64,000 nucleotides of DNA from an uncultured Eubacteriales bacterium (GTDB taxonomy: Bacteria; Bacillota; Clostridia; Oscillospirales; CAG-382), in contig CAKSOW010000005.1 of the NCBI GenBank assembly GCA_934479825.1, forward strand, positions 1-64,000, read 5' to 3'. The translations under genes and the position numbers were made by a program. A model generated the notes under the pieces. The model was given only the letters and a program-made list of their open reading frames with translations, searched no databases and was not told the DNA's origin. This document shows positions 44,590 through 52,908 of this stretch, one piece after another; position 1 is the first letter of the stretch; each line of letters begins with the position of its first letter.

Positions 44590-45780
44590 ATGGAGAAAAA
44601 CGAAAACTGCGAACAGACGCTTAATTTAGCGAAGATCCGTGAGCAGATCGATGAAATCGATAACAAACTCTCGTCTCTTTTTGTACGCCGCATGGCGTTA
44701 TGCGCCCAAGTTGCCGCAAGCAAAAAGCAAACCGGCAAGGCCGTACGCGATGCCGCACGCGAAAACGCTATCGTCGCGCGCCTGACGGAGGGGCTTTCCG
44801 AAAAAGACGCCAAAGCCGTTGACAAACTGTACCGGACAATTTTTGATATCAGCCGGGCAAGCCAACAGGAGCTTCTGGCAGGCGACATAAAGAAAAGCGC
44901 GCTCTTTGAAGAACTGCAAAACGCCATTCACCACAAGAACACATGGGAATCCTCTCCGGCCATCGCTTGCCAGGGAGTGGAGGGCGCTTATTCCAGCCTT
45001 GCCTGCAAGGTCTTGTTTGAAAAGCCGGATATTTTATACTTCAAAGACTTTGAATCCGTTTTCAAAAGCGTCGAATCCGGACTCTGCCGCTACGGCGTAC
45101 TGCCGTTTGAAAACAGCATCCACGGCAGTGTCACCGAAGTCTACGACCGGCTTTCCCAAGGGAGAGTCAAAGTGGTCGCTTCGGTCAAATTACCGATTCA
45201 CCACGCGCTTGTCGCCGCCAAGGGCACGTCTCTTTCCGATATCACTGAAATCTATTCGCACAAGCAGGCGCTTGGTCAGTGCAGCGACTTTTTAGCCGCT
45301 CACCGGAACATCAAGGTCAACATCTGCGAGAACACCGCTATGGCCGCCAAAATGGTCGCCGAAAGCGGAAGGACCGATATCGCCGCCATTTCCTCCGAAA
45401 GCTGTGCGTCCTTATACGGCCTTTCGGTTCTCGGCCGCGATTTGCAGAACAGCAACGTCAACTACACCATGTTCTACTGCATCTCCAAAAATCTGGAAAT
45501 CATCGGAGAAGTTGACAAGGCGGCGTTCATGTTCAACATTCCCAACCGCACCGGGTCTCTTGCCGATGTGCTCGGCCGTTTTGCGGCATACGGAATCAAC
45601 TTGATCAAGATTGAAAGCAAGCCGATCGGCGGCAAGGATTTTGAATTCATGTTCTATGCCGAAGCCGACTGCAAAACACTTGACGAGCCGCTGATACGGC
45701 TTTTGTGCGAGTTGTCCGAAACGCTCGAAGTTTTCCGCTTTATCGGCGCTTACCGGGAATATGCGCCCGAAAAGGCATAA
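44590..45780 (+). CDS. pheA: Bifunctional chorismate mutase/prephenate dehydratase (P-protein)
   Basis: This 396-residue protein rearranges chorismate to prephenate and then dehydrates it to phenylpyruvate. An AroQ-type chorismate mutase (about 10-95; REQIDEIDNKLSSLFVRRM) is followed by prephenate dehydratase (about 120-300; GVEGAYSSLACK, LPFENSIHGSV) and a C-terminal ACT domain (about 310-390; NRTGSLADVLGRFAAYGINLIKIESKP) that binds Phe for feedback inhibition. ATG at 44590 follows GAGGA; a GTG at 44578 is less likely. Its mutase also supplies prephenate for TyrA. Confidence 0.95.
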   Translation: MEKNENCEQTLNLAKIREQIDEIDNKLSSLFVRRMALCAQVAASKKQTGKAVRDAARENAIVARLTEGLSEKDAKAVDKLYRTIFDISRASQQELLAGDIKKSALFEELQNAIHHKNTWESSPAIACQGVEGAYSSLACKVLFEKPDILYFKDFESVFKSVESGLCRYGVLPFENSIHGSVTEVYDRLSQGRVKVVASVKLPIHHALVAAKGTSLSDITEIYSHKQALGQCSDFLAAHRNIKVNICENTAMAAKMVAESGRTDIAAISSESCASLYGLSVLGRDLQNSNVNYTMFYCISKNLEIIGEVDKAAFMFNIPNRTGSLADVLGRFAAYGINLIKIESKPIGGKDFEFMFYAEADCKTLDEPLIRLLCELSETLEVFRFIGAYREYAPEKA

Positions 45781-45809
45781 ATCTACCATCCGAAAGGCGG
45801 TTTCTTTAT

Positions 45810-47060
45810 ATGAGTTCCTACGGTCTTTGCGGAAAGACACTGAAACACAGCTATTCCGCGATCATTCATAATCTTTTGGGAAATACCGATTATACCCTTC
45901 TCAACATGACAAAAGACGAATTCTATGCATTCATGCAGAAACGGGAATTCCACGGGGTCAACGTCACCATTCCCTACAAGACCGACGCGCTTGCGGCCTG
46001 CGACGAAGTTTCTCCCGAAGCCGCCAAAATCGGCTCGGTCAACACCGTCATTCGCCGCGGCGGCAGACTTTACGGCTACAACACCGACTATTTCGGGTTC
46101 TCGTATATGTTGGACAGCGCCGGAATCGATGTGTCCGGAAAAAAGGCCTTGATTCTCGGCACAGGCGGCACGAGCCTGACGGCAAGACATGTGCTTGCCG
46201 ACCGGAAAGCCGCGCGGATTTCCCTTGTTTCGCGCACCGGTGCATTGAACTATGAAAATGTATACGAGCAAAACGACGCGGAGATCATCGTCAACACCAC
46301 ACCGGTCGGCATGTTTCCGAATAATGGGGAAACCGTCGTTGACTTGCGCCGTTTTCCCAAGCTTTGCGGCGCAGTGGATGTTATCTATAATCCATTACGG
46401 ACAAAATTTATAAGTGACGCGCTTGCTCTCGGCATTCCGGCCGTGAGCGGACTTTCCATGCTGGTGGCACAGGCAGTGGCGGCGCACGAACTGTTTTTTG
46501 AAAAACAGTTCGCAGACCGTGCGTCTGTGATTGAAGATGTTCTGAAAAAGTGCACGGCGCGCGTGTGCAACCTTGTGCTTGTGGGAATGCCGGGCTGCGG
46601 CAAGACCACGGTCGGGAAGAAAATTTCCGAAAGGACGGGTTTGCCGTTTTATGACGCAGACGATGTTTTTACCGAGCATTTCGGGACAACTCCTGCCGAG
46701 GTCATCTGCAACAAGGGCGAAGCCGAATTCCGCGGCATGGAAACGCAGATTTTAGCGGAGTTGACCAAGCGGTCAGGCTGTATCATTGCCACCGGCGGCG
46801 GTGCAGTCAAACGCGGGGAAAACCGGACGCTCATGAAGCAGAACGGCTATGTCGCCTATATAGAACGCGCCATTGGGAAACTTGCCACAAACGGCAGACC
46901 GCTGTCCTACGGCGGCACAGAGACTTTAAAAAAGCTGTTTGACGAGCGCGATGCGCTGTACAAGGCTGTTGCGGACAAATGTTTCCCGACAGAGGAAGAT
47001 CCGGATAGGTGCGCCGAGAAAATCGTGCAATATTTTGGATTTGAGCGTCAAAATTCGTAA
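45810..47060 (+). CDS. aroE/aroK: Fused shikimate dehydrogenase-shikimate kinase
   Basis: One 416-residue polypeptide carries two successive pathway steps. Residues 1-250 are shikimate dehydrogenase (LKHSYSAIIHN substrate loop, NVTIPYK with catalytic Lys near 62, NTDYFGF, GTGGTSLTARHVL for NADP). Residues 255-416 are shikimate kinase with Walker A GMPGCGKTTVG, DADDVFTEHFG, FRGMETQIL and the GGGAVKR substrate loop. The fusion is in frame without a stop, with a short linker. Such AroE-AroK fusions occur in some clostridia and may channel shikimate. GAAAGGCGG precedes the ATG. Confidence 0.93.
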   Translation: MSSYGLCGKTLKHSYSAIIHNLLGNTDYTLLNMTKDEFYAFMQKREFHGVNVTIPYKTDALAACDEVSPEAAKIGSVNTVIRRGGRLYGYNTDYFGFSYMLDSAGIDVSGKKALILGTGGTSLTARHVLADRKAARISLVSRTGALNYENVYEQNDAEIIVNTTPVGMFPNNGETVVDLRRFPKLCGAVDVIYNPLRTKFISDALALGIPAVSGLSMLVAQAVAAHELFFEKQFADRASVIEDVLKKCTARVCNLVLVGMPGCGKTTVGKKISERTGLPFYDADDVFTEHFGTTPAEVICNKGEAEFRGMETQILAELTKRSGCIIATGGGAVKRGENRTLMKQNGYVAYIERAIGKLATNGRPLSYGGTETLKKLFDERDALYKAVADKCFPTEEDPDRCAEKIVQYFGFERQNS

Positions 47061-47085
47061 AAGTCATGCAGAGAGGAAAGAAAAA

Positions 47086-47529
47086 ATGAGAATTCTTGTG
47101 ATAAACGGTCCGAACCTCAACATGTTAGGGATACGCGAGCCGGACATATACGGAAAAAACACCTATGCTGAGCTTATCAAAAAAGTGACTGACTACTGCA
47201 CCGCGCACGGGCATATCTGTGAATGCTTTCAATCCAACCACGAAGGAGCGATTGTTGACAAGATTCAAGAGGCCTATGGCCGCATAGACGGGATTGTCAT
47301 CAATCCGGCGGCGTACACGCACACAAGCGTCGCTATTCTGGATGCGCTCAAATGTGTGGCGATTCCGACCGTTGAAGTGCACATTTCGGATATCGCGACG
47401 CGAGAAGAATTCCGTCGGCATTCGTTTGTTTCGCCTGCCTGTATCCGCACAATCAAAGGGCTGGGGTTTGACGGCTATATTGAGGCTGTCAAGGAATTAG
47501 AGAAATATGCGGCGAAAAATAAGCACTGA
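47086..47529 (+). CDS. aroQ: Type II 3-dehydroquinate dehydratase
   Basis: AroQ dehydrates 3-dehydroquinate to 3-dehydroshikimate. The 147-residue type II (dodecameric) enzyme has INGPNLNMLGIREPDIYG with the active-site Tyr near 23, FQSNHEGAIVDKI, NPAAYTHTSVAI and the EVHISDI loop with catalytic His. It is the last gene of the operon, 25 nt after the aroE-aroK fusion, and completes all seven steps to chorismate. Confidence 0.96.
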   Translation: MRILVINGPNLNMLGIREPDIYGKNTYAELIKKVTDYCTAHGHICECFQSNHEGAIVDKIQEAYGRIDGIVINPAAYTHTSVAILDALKCVAIPTVEVHISDIATREEFRRHSFVSPACIRTIKGLGFDGYIEAVKELEKYAAKNKH

Positions 47530-47535
47530 AACAGT

Positions 47536-47580
47536 TAAGCCTTGCTTTTCATGACCTGAAAAGCAAGGCTTAAAACGTTT
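47536..47580 (+). terminator. Terminator of the aromatic amino acid operon
   Basis: TAAGCCTTGCTTTTCA and its complement form a 16-bp stem around a 5-nt loop, followed by AAACGTTTTT, immediately after aroQ. Confidence 0.75.
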
Positions 47581-47586
47581 TTACGC

Positions 47587-47610
47587 TACTTTTCATCTCT
47601 ATGAAAAGTA
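47587..47610. repeat. Dispersed hairpin repeat at a truncation junction
   Basis: TACTTTTCAT-CTCT-ATGAAAAGTA is the same family as 79-104 and 22008-22029, but with CG pairs replaced by AT pairs on both arms. It sits directly before the truncated phage capsid gene. Confidence 0.6.
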
Positions 47611-47637
47611 AGCAAAAAGGATGTTTACCAAAGCGCC

Positions 47638-48630
47638 ATGCGTGACACCTTGCGCAAAGTCGGAGAAAGCGGTCTTTGCACAATGGAGTACGAAAGCGGC
47701 TACACAAGGCGGCTTGACAGCGCTGTGCGAATGAATCTTTTAGAGGGAATCCGGCAGATCAATCAGGGAATCCAAGACCAGATCGGCGAAGAACTCGGCG
47801 CGGACGGTGTGGAAATCTCTGCGCACGTTTATTGTGCTCCCGACCACGAGGACATCCAAGGTCGGCAAATGACAAATGCAGAGTACGCCAAATGGGACGC
47901 GGAGCATGCTTATCCAAAGCGTCAAATAGGCAAGTTAAATTGTCATCACTTTGTTTTCCGCGTTCTTTTGGGGATTCAAGAGCCGATTCACACGCCGGAA
48001 GAACTTGACCGGATGAAAGAAGAAAACGCCAAAGGCATATACTTTGAGGGGAAGCATTACACCGGTTATCAGGCAACACAAATCCAGCGTTCGCTTGAAG
48101 CCCAAATCCGAAAGTATAAGGACATCCATACATTGGCGCGTTCTGCCGGGGATGATGTTCTTAAAAGAAAAGCTCAGACGCAAATCACAGCCTTAACGCA
48201 CAAATACAAAGAGTTTTCCGAAGCAGCCGGGTTGTCTTTCAAAGGGAAACGGTTGCAGGTAAGCGGATATAAACCAAGCGGCGCAGGGTTGACAAGTGCG
48301 GCAAAGAATAGTATAATTATCCCGAAAAGCGTAGGAGCAGCCGGAAAGAATTATCCTGTGCGACTTCCAGACGGAAACTATGCAAAGTTTTCCGAGGGAA
48401 CATCAATAACCAAGATTGTTACTATTGCTGGGAAAGGTACAAAAGTGGAAATTCGCAATAGATTTTGGCTTGAATCGACTTACAAAAAAGCAGCCGACCA
48501 ATGGAAAAAAAAGCGCGGCGAGGGTGTTATTTTAGAAAAAGGAAAACGGCGCACCGCAGAGGTACATTGGTATGAGGCAGACAATATTCGTGTTGAAATG
48601 AAAGTGAAGAGGTATTTTGATGAAAGTTAA
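47638..48630 (+). CDS. 5'-truncated phage minor capsid protein with C-terminal toxin-like domain
   Basis: The first 130 residues resemble the C-terminal half of phage minor capsid protein 2 (SAVRMNLLEGIRQINQGIQD, then GADGVEISAHVYCAPDHEDIQGRQ). Family members normally carry a further N-terminal region, absent here; the homologous frame reads on upstream to a stop at the hairpin repeat. Residues 215-330 form a separate basic domain resembling nuclease toxins (BECR-like) found fused to phage head proteins. No good ribosome-binding site precedes the ATG. It could be a decaying remnant or a recruited toxin; a small partner gene overlaps its end. Confidence 0.6.
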   Translation: MRDTLRKVGESGLCTMEYESGYTRRLDSAVRMNLLEGIRQINQGIQDQIGEELGADGVEISAHVYCAPDHEDIQGRQMTNAEYAKWDAEHAYPKRQIGKLNCHHFVFRVLLGIQEPIHTPEELDRMKEENAKGIYFEGKHYTGYQATQIQRSLEAQIRKYKDIHTLARSAGDDVLKRKAQTQITALTHKYKEFSEAAGLSFKGKRLQVSGYKPSGAGLTSAAKNSIIIPKSVGAAGKNYPVRLPDGNYAKFSEGTSITKIVTIAGKGTKVEIRNRFWLESTYKKAADQWKKKRGEGVILEKGKRRTAEVHWYEADNIRVEMKVKRYFDES

Positions 48631-48781
48631 ATATATAGGAGAATATAGCAGTCCCCTTTCTTTAATTACCGGAAAAATATACACTTGCTTAGGCAAAGAG
48701 CATGATAGATTCCGCGTAATTGATGAAACTGACGAAGATTATCTTTATCCGGCCGAATTGTTTGAAATCGTGTCTGAATAA
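48620..48781 (+). CDS. Small SH3-like protein, candidate immunity partner
   Basis: The 53-residue protein overlaps the stop of the toxin-like gene by 11 nt. Its sequence (LITGKIYTCLGKEHDRFRVI, then DEDYLYPAELFEIV) looks like a compact beta-barrel domain that I have seen as small standalone proteins next to phage and toxin genes in clostridia. Overlap and order suggest an antitoxin or immunity role, but this is inference only. Confidence 0.55.
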   Translation: MKVKYIGEYSSPLSLITGKIYTCLGKEHDRFRVIDETDEDYLYPAELFEIVSE

Positions 48782-48798
48782 ATATATATCGTTTTTTC

Positions 48799-48830
48799 TA
48801 ACGTCTGCAAATTGCAGACGTTATTTTTTT
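48799..48830 (+). terminator. Terminator after the toxin-like pair
   Basis: TAACGTCTGCAA / TTGCAGACGTTA is a perfect stem followed by TTTTTTT. Confidence 0.85.
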
Positions 48831-48900
48831 ATGCCTAAAAGACTTCACTAACTGCGACATAGGCCTGCTATAATCATCCACAGATAAGGACAGATCTTAA

Positions 48901-50244
48901 AATTGTCCGCACGACGCCGACCGTTACCGTAACGCTACCGGTATAAGTGCCGCCCTCTTCAACCGCGCGGTTCTTGACACATCCGAAACGCCGGTCTTTG
49001 TTGTCGAAGGTGCGTTCGACGCACTCAGCTTTGAGGAAGTCGGGGCACACGCTGTGGCACTTTTAAGCACCTCTAACACGTCTCTTTTGATTGAGCGGTG
49101 CAAACGGATACCGCCGCGCGTTCCGTTTGTTCTCGCGCTGGATAACGATTCTGCCGGACGCAAAGCCGCCGAAGAGCTTGCCGCCGCACTTCCGAAGCTC
49201 GGACTTTCGGTGTATCGCGTTCCGGACTATCCTTACAAGGACGCGAACAAATACCTGTGTACCGACCGTGCCGGCTTTCTTAAGAGCGTTGCCGCGTGGC
49301 TCAGCCTGCCGCACACGTCCGAACCCATAAAGACCCAAGAGCAGGAAGCCTATAACGCGCACAACATGGCAGCATTTCTGCCGGCACTTTTAACCGCTAT
49401 CCGTGACAAGCGGTTTGCCAAACCGCTTTCGACAGGTTTTAAAAGCCTTGACCGCACGCTGGACAGCGGCTTGTATGCCGGTCTGTACATCTTTGGGGCA
49501 ATAAGCTCCCTCGGCAAAACGACCTTTTGCATGCAGATGGTCGATACACTTTGCACAGCCGGACAAGACGTGCTTGTCTTTCCGCTCGAAATGTCCAAAA
49601 CCGAGCTTGCCGCGAAAAGTATCAGCCGGCTTGTTGTGTCAAACGGCAGCGCTGTCACGTCAAGAGAATTCTTGCGCGGTGATAAAAAAGACTCCTGTCC
49701 GACCGATTGTTTGAGCAAGGCTATAAAGACATACGAAAAACTCGGACGTCATCTGTTCATTCCGCCGCGTTGTGCCGCATTTACCGCCGAGAATGTCCGG
49801 GAAGCTGTCGAAAGGCACGTTTCTCTTACCGGAAGAAAGCCGGTTGTGCTTGTCGATTATCTGCAAATTCTCGCGCCGCTTGACGCGCGGTTAACCGAAA
49901 AGCAGAATACCGACCGCGCGGTTTTGATTCTCAAACAAATCGCCGAAAAGTACGATGTTCCTGTACTTGCGATATCCAGCTTTAACCGGGATAATTATAC
50001 AAAGCCCGTATGTATGCAGTCTTTCAAGGAAAGCGGCGGCGTGGAATACAGCAGTGATGTGCTAATCGGCTTACAGTTTGCCGGAATCGGCGACCAAGGC
50101 TTTGACATAGACGCGGCCAAAAAAGAGAATCCGCGAAGTATCGAAGCGGTCATATTGAAAAACCGTTTCGGCGAATGCGGCGGCAAAATTGCCTTTGAAT
50201 ACAACGCCGCCTGTAACTGCTTCCGGGAGAAATGCGCCGGATGA
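48901..50244 (+). pseudogene. 5'-truncated TOPRIM primase/DnaB-type helicase
   Basis: The open frame of 448 codons begins at 48901, right after a stop, in the middle of a recognisable TOPRIM domain (NATGISAALFN, VFVVEGAFDAL), so the zinc-finger and catalytic start of the primase is missing. No ATG, GTG or TTG occurs in frame until GTG at 49054. The rest is intact: a DnaB/RecA-like helicase with GAISSLGKTTF (Walker A) and VVLVDYLQIL (Walker B). Such proteins replicate phages and conjugative elements. It is a remnant of an older element; a helicase-only product from 49054 is possible but has no ribosome-binding site. Confidence 0.75.
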
Positions 50245-50261
50245 TGAAAGGAGAAAAGACC

Positions 50262-50603
50262 ATGAATCCCTCACAAGACTTTGATATACTGATTGAACAG
50301 GCTTTCGGCAAGCGGCAAAAGGCTTATACCTATGAGCCGCGCAAAGCACTGACACGAGCCACAGCCGTCTCAAACACCGAACACGCCAAAGAAAAAGCAA
50401 GACAAACGGTTTTGCCCTATGAAATTGCCGTTTTGGAGGGCATTGTCACCGGCGAGAACTATGCAACACTGTTACTCGGTATGTGCAGAGCTTTAAGCCT
50501 TGTACTTGAAGAACCAAAGTTTTATGCGGATGTTTACGGTTCACTTGAAAAAAGACTGCGCCGGGAAAATGCGGCACTGTCCAAAGCCTCCAAACAGGTA
50601 TAA
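50262..50603 (+). CDS. Hypothetical protein, replication-module partner
   Basis: The 113-residue, mostly helical protein follows the helicase remnant by 18 nt with a good AAAGGAG sequence. I do not recognise a domain. Charged helices near 70-110 suggest a small protein-protein or DNA-contact role. Proteins of this size often follow the primase/helicase gene in clostridial phages and conjugative elements. Confidence 0.6.
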   Translation: MNPSQDFDILIEQAFGKRQKAYTYEPRKALTRATAVSNTEHAKEKARQTVLPYEIAVLEGIVTGENYATLLLGMCRALSLVLEEPKFYADVYGSLEKRLRRENAALSKASKQV

Positions 50604-50746
50604 TACTTCCCCACTATAAAAAAGCAGCACAAAAGAGAGGGCGCGAAGGGAGAGACTACATAGGGAAGTAGCTTCTCCCTTTGGCTTTGTAATCAGCCGG
50701 ATTGATTGAAATTGTAGGAAAATCAATTATTTTGGAGGATTACATA

Positions 50747-51124
50747 ATGGAAAACAGAATTTATAATGAGCAGAACGGTTTATGGTATGAAAAGCAGGGG
50801 GATTATTATATCCCTTGTCTGACACTTCCCGAAAAAGAGAATCAGTCTATCGGTGTATGGGGACAGCGGCATCTACGATACTTGAAGCAACACCGTAAGG
50901 TTTTGTATGTGAACTTGCTTACGAGTGGTAAACTAAATTCACATCTTGCGGAAATCGACAAACAGGCTGAGGATATGTTTTTTCAGCTCGTAAAACAGAT
51001 GGCAGAGCGTGAGGGTGTTACCGAACAACTTAAGGTGGATAACCAAATGGAGTGGGTTGGTCGGATGAATAATATCCGCAACAGAGCAAAGGAAATCGTA
51101 AATACAGAATTGATATTCGCATAA
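50747..51124 (+). CDS. tnpV: TnpV family transposon-encoded protein
   Basis: The 125-residue protein matches the TnpV family, first named from the clostridial mobilizable transposons Tn4451/Tn4453. Typical features are the NGLWYEKQGDYYIPCLTLP opening, WGQRHLRYLKQHR in the middle and the MEWVGRMNNIRNRAKEIV C terminus. Its role in transposition is undefined. AGGAGG-like GGAGG precedes the ATG. It probably marks the left part of the mobilizable element that ends with the serine recombinase at 57782. Confidence 0.85.
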   Translation: MENRIYNEQNGLWYEKQGDYYIPCLTLPEKENQSIGVWGQRHLRYLKQHRKVLYVNLLTSGKLNSHLAEIDKQAEDMFFQLVKQMAEREGVTEQLKVDNQMEWVGRMNNIRNRAKEIVNTELIFA

Positions 51125-51169
51125 TATTAGCGGCGGTAGGGAGAATAAAATCTCTCTATCGCCGCTATT

Positions 51170-51349
51170 TTAGTCATCATCTTCATCATTAGACCAACCA
51201 GAAATAATATGCAGCTCTCCAGAATCCATATCCATTGCCATATTATCGCCCATTCTCATCAACAAATCTCCTTCGGAATCTATTGCCATATTATCAGAGA
51301 TAGAATGAGCAAAATCGCTATCTTCAAAATCAAAAAAATGCTTACCCAT
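51170..51349 (-). CDS. Small acidic hypothetical protein
   Basis: The 59-residue protein is strongly acidic, with methionine-rich DNMAIDSEGDLLMRMGDNMAMDMDSGE, a near-internal repeat of DNMA(I/M)D(S/M). GAGGTG precedes the ATG. No family is recognised. It lies at the end of the AT-rich cargo of the mobilizable element. Confidence 0.55.
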   Translation of the reverse strand: MGKHFFDFEDSDFAHSISDNMAIDSEGDLLMRMGDNMAMDMDSGELHIISGWSNDEDDD

Positions 51350-51367
51350 ATAGCACCTCACTTAAAA

Positions 51368-52048
51368 TTAGTAATCATATTTATTTATTTCTAAAACTCT
51401 GAAAGTTGCGTTTTTGAATTGATTTAATTTTTCCTGTTCTACATATTCAAAGGCTTTCAAATATATCTCTTGACCAGCACCTAATCTATCAGCGTAAATC
51501 ATATCTGTTTCAATTCTTGCACCGTTTGCATCTACTGCTTCGATTGTTATGTAATAAGTACATTGTTTTTCAGCTTTATTTTTTACTGTAATATCAAGTG
51601 ATGTCTCGGAGAAGTAGCCATTATTAGTGATTTTGAATTCCCCGAAAGAAACCTCAACATATTTTTCTAAAATTTCATCTGTCGTTTCTTCTCTAAATAC
51701 ATCACCAATTGCAGGGATATTAGATTCAATATCATCTGATATGTTACTAAAAAGCGAAGCGGCAAAAACGACATACAGAATTACAAGAATAATCGACAAA
51801 ACAATTTTGGTTATAAAGCCAATCAAAGCACCTTTACCCGCCGACTTAGCTCGTTTGGGTTTCTTTCCTTCGTATATAAGAAAGAGGATTAAACCAACAA
51901 TCGGAACAAAAAATCCCAAGATAGCAAACCCAAAACTTGAACAATCTTCAGAAACATTTGCATTGGGCTTATTATCGATTCGAGCCCCGCAGTTATTACA
52001 ATATGATGAAGTATCATCTACAATTCTACCACAATTTTTACAATACAT
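51368..52048 (-). CDS. Zinc-ribbon membrane protein
   Basis: The 226-residue protein starts with a zinc ribbon (CKNCGRIVDDTSSYCNNCG), has two membrane helices (about 42-60 and 78-103) and a C-terminal extracytoplasmic beta domain (about 125-226) of the FxLYD/DUF type. Such proteins are common in clostridia and of unknown function. It lies 16 nt from the putative nucleotidyltransferase gene on the same strand, so the two likely form an operon. Codon use is much more AT-rich than the chromosomal core. Confidence 0.75.
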   Translation of the reverse strand: MYCKNCGRIVDDTSSYCNNCGARIDNKPNANVSEDCSSFGFAILGFFVPIVGLILFLIYEGKKPKRAKSAGKGALIGFITKIVLSIILVILYVVFAASLFSNISDDIESNIPAIGDVFREETTDEILEKYVEVSFGEFKITNNGYFSETSLDITVKNKAEKQCTYYITIEAVDANGARIETDMIYADRLGAGQEIYLKAFEYVEQEKLNQFKNATFRVLEINKYDY

Positions 52049-52063
52049 CTTAACTATCCTTTC

Positions 52064-52717
52064 TTACCAATTATTCCTTGAATTATAAACATTATTAATT
52101 GCCTCAACGTAACAGATAAAAGATGGATGATTATGGTCGTTTCGAGATAGATACTTGTTTTTTACTCTCAAATAATCCTTCTGTAGCAATCTCCATTTTC
52201 CTTTTTGCTTTATAAATTCCGATTTCATTTTAATTTCTTTAGAATTTGGTGCAATATTCCAGTAGTACCTATCTGTGTAAGTAAATCCCGTTTTTTCGTG
52301 AATAAGTCTATGATAATTGCCTTTAGTATCTTTTGTTACAATACATACATCAAATGAAAACCTTGTCTTATTTCCCGTTGTAAAGTATATTTGTTTTGAT
52401 GTTAAAGATGAGGTCGAATCTTCACAAGCATCAAGCCCTTCGTTGTTCAGCGCTTCAGTATATGCTTTTCGTGTACTTTCTTTTAAGTAACGACAATCCT
52501 CAAAATCATCACATCGAACAATTTCAAGATTGTAGTCCAAGTCGATAGGTAATTCTTCATTTTGGGTGATAAGTTTACGTCTTCCACTTCCAACAAGATA
52601 AAACTTTGCACCGATACCATATTTCATATTAAGAATATGACAGGTGTCTTGCAAAAGTTGTCCACCTAAACATCTCATTTTGGAAATGAATTCCTTATCT
52701 TCAAAATAATGAAACAT
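52064..52717 (-). CDS. Putative small nucleotidyltransferase
   Basis: This 217-residue protein contains VGSGRRKL followed 10 residues later by IDLDYNLEI, a GS...DxD arrangement as in pol-beta-like nucleotidyltransferases, and a third candidate acidic strand FSFDVCIV near 120. Total size is below that of CD-NTases of CBASS systems but above that of minimal toxin-antitoxin NTases. ATG at 52717 follows GGAAGGAG. It is cargo of the mobilizable element with a zinc-ribbon membrane protein. Function as enzyme is inferred from motifs only. Confidence 0.5.
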   Translation of the reverse strand: MFHYFEDKEFISKMRCLGGQLLQDTCHILNMKYGIGAKFYLVGSGRRKLITQNEELPIDLDYNLEIVRCDDFEDCRYLKESTRKAYTEALNNEGLDACEDSTSSLTSKQIYFTTGNKTRFSFDVCIVTKDTKGNYHRLIHEKTGFTYTDRYYWNIAPNSKEIKMKSEFIKQKGKWRLLQKDYLRVKNKYLSRNDHNHPSFICYVEAINNVYNSRNNW

Positions 52718-52854
52718 ATTTTTCTCCTTCCTTTCCCAAGCCACCCATTTAGAATTCAGAAACTAAATCATATTAGTATACATACATTATATTCTCATGT
52801 CAACTATTTTTCAACAATTTTCGAATTAATTTTACAAATTAAGCGATTTTAACA

Positions 52855-52883
52855 TTGACAATAGAACGCTTGTTCTGTATAAT
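52855..52883 (+). promoter_or_regulatory. Consensus promoter with LexA-type box in the spacer
   Basis: TTGACA, 17-bp spacer, TATAAT. The spacer contains GAACGCTTGTTC (52864-52875), matching the Gram-positive SOS core GAAC-N4-GTTC. Confidence 0.65.
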
Positions 52884-52889
52884 GATGAT

Positions 52890-52908
52890 GTGACAGTTTA
52901 ACCGTCAC
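52890..52908. promoter_or_regulatory. GTGACAGTT near-palindrome at the predicted transcription start
   Basis: GTGACAGTTTAACCGTCAC is an inverted repeat with one mismatch. The half-site recurs three times as a direct repeat at 53854-53886. Confidence 0.5.
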
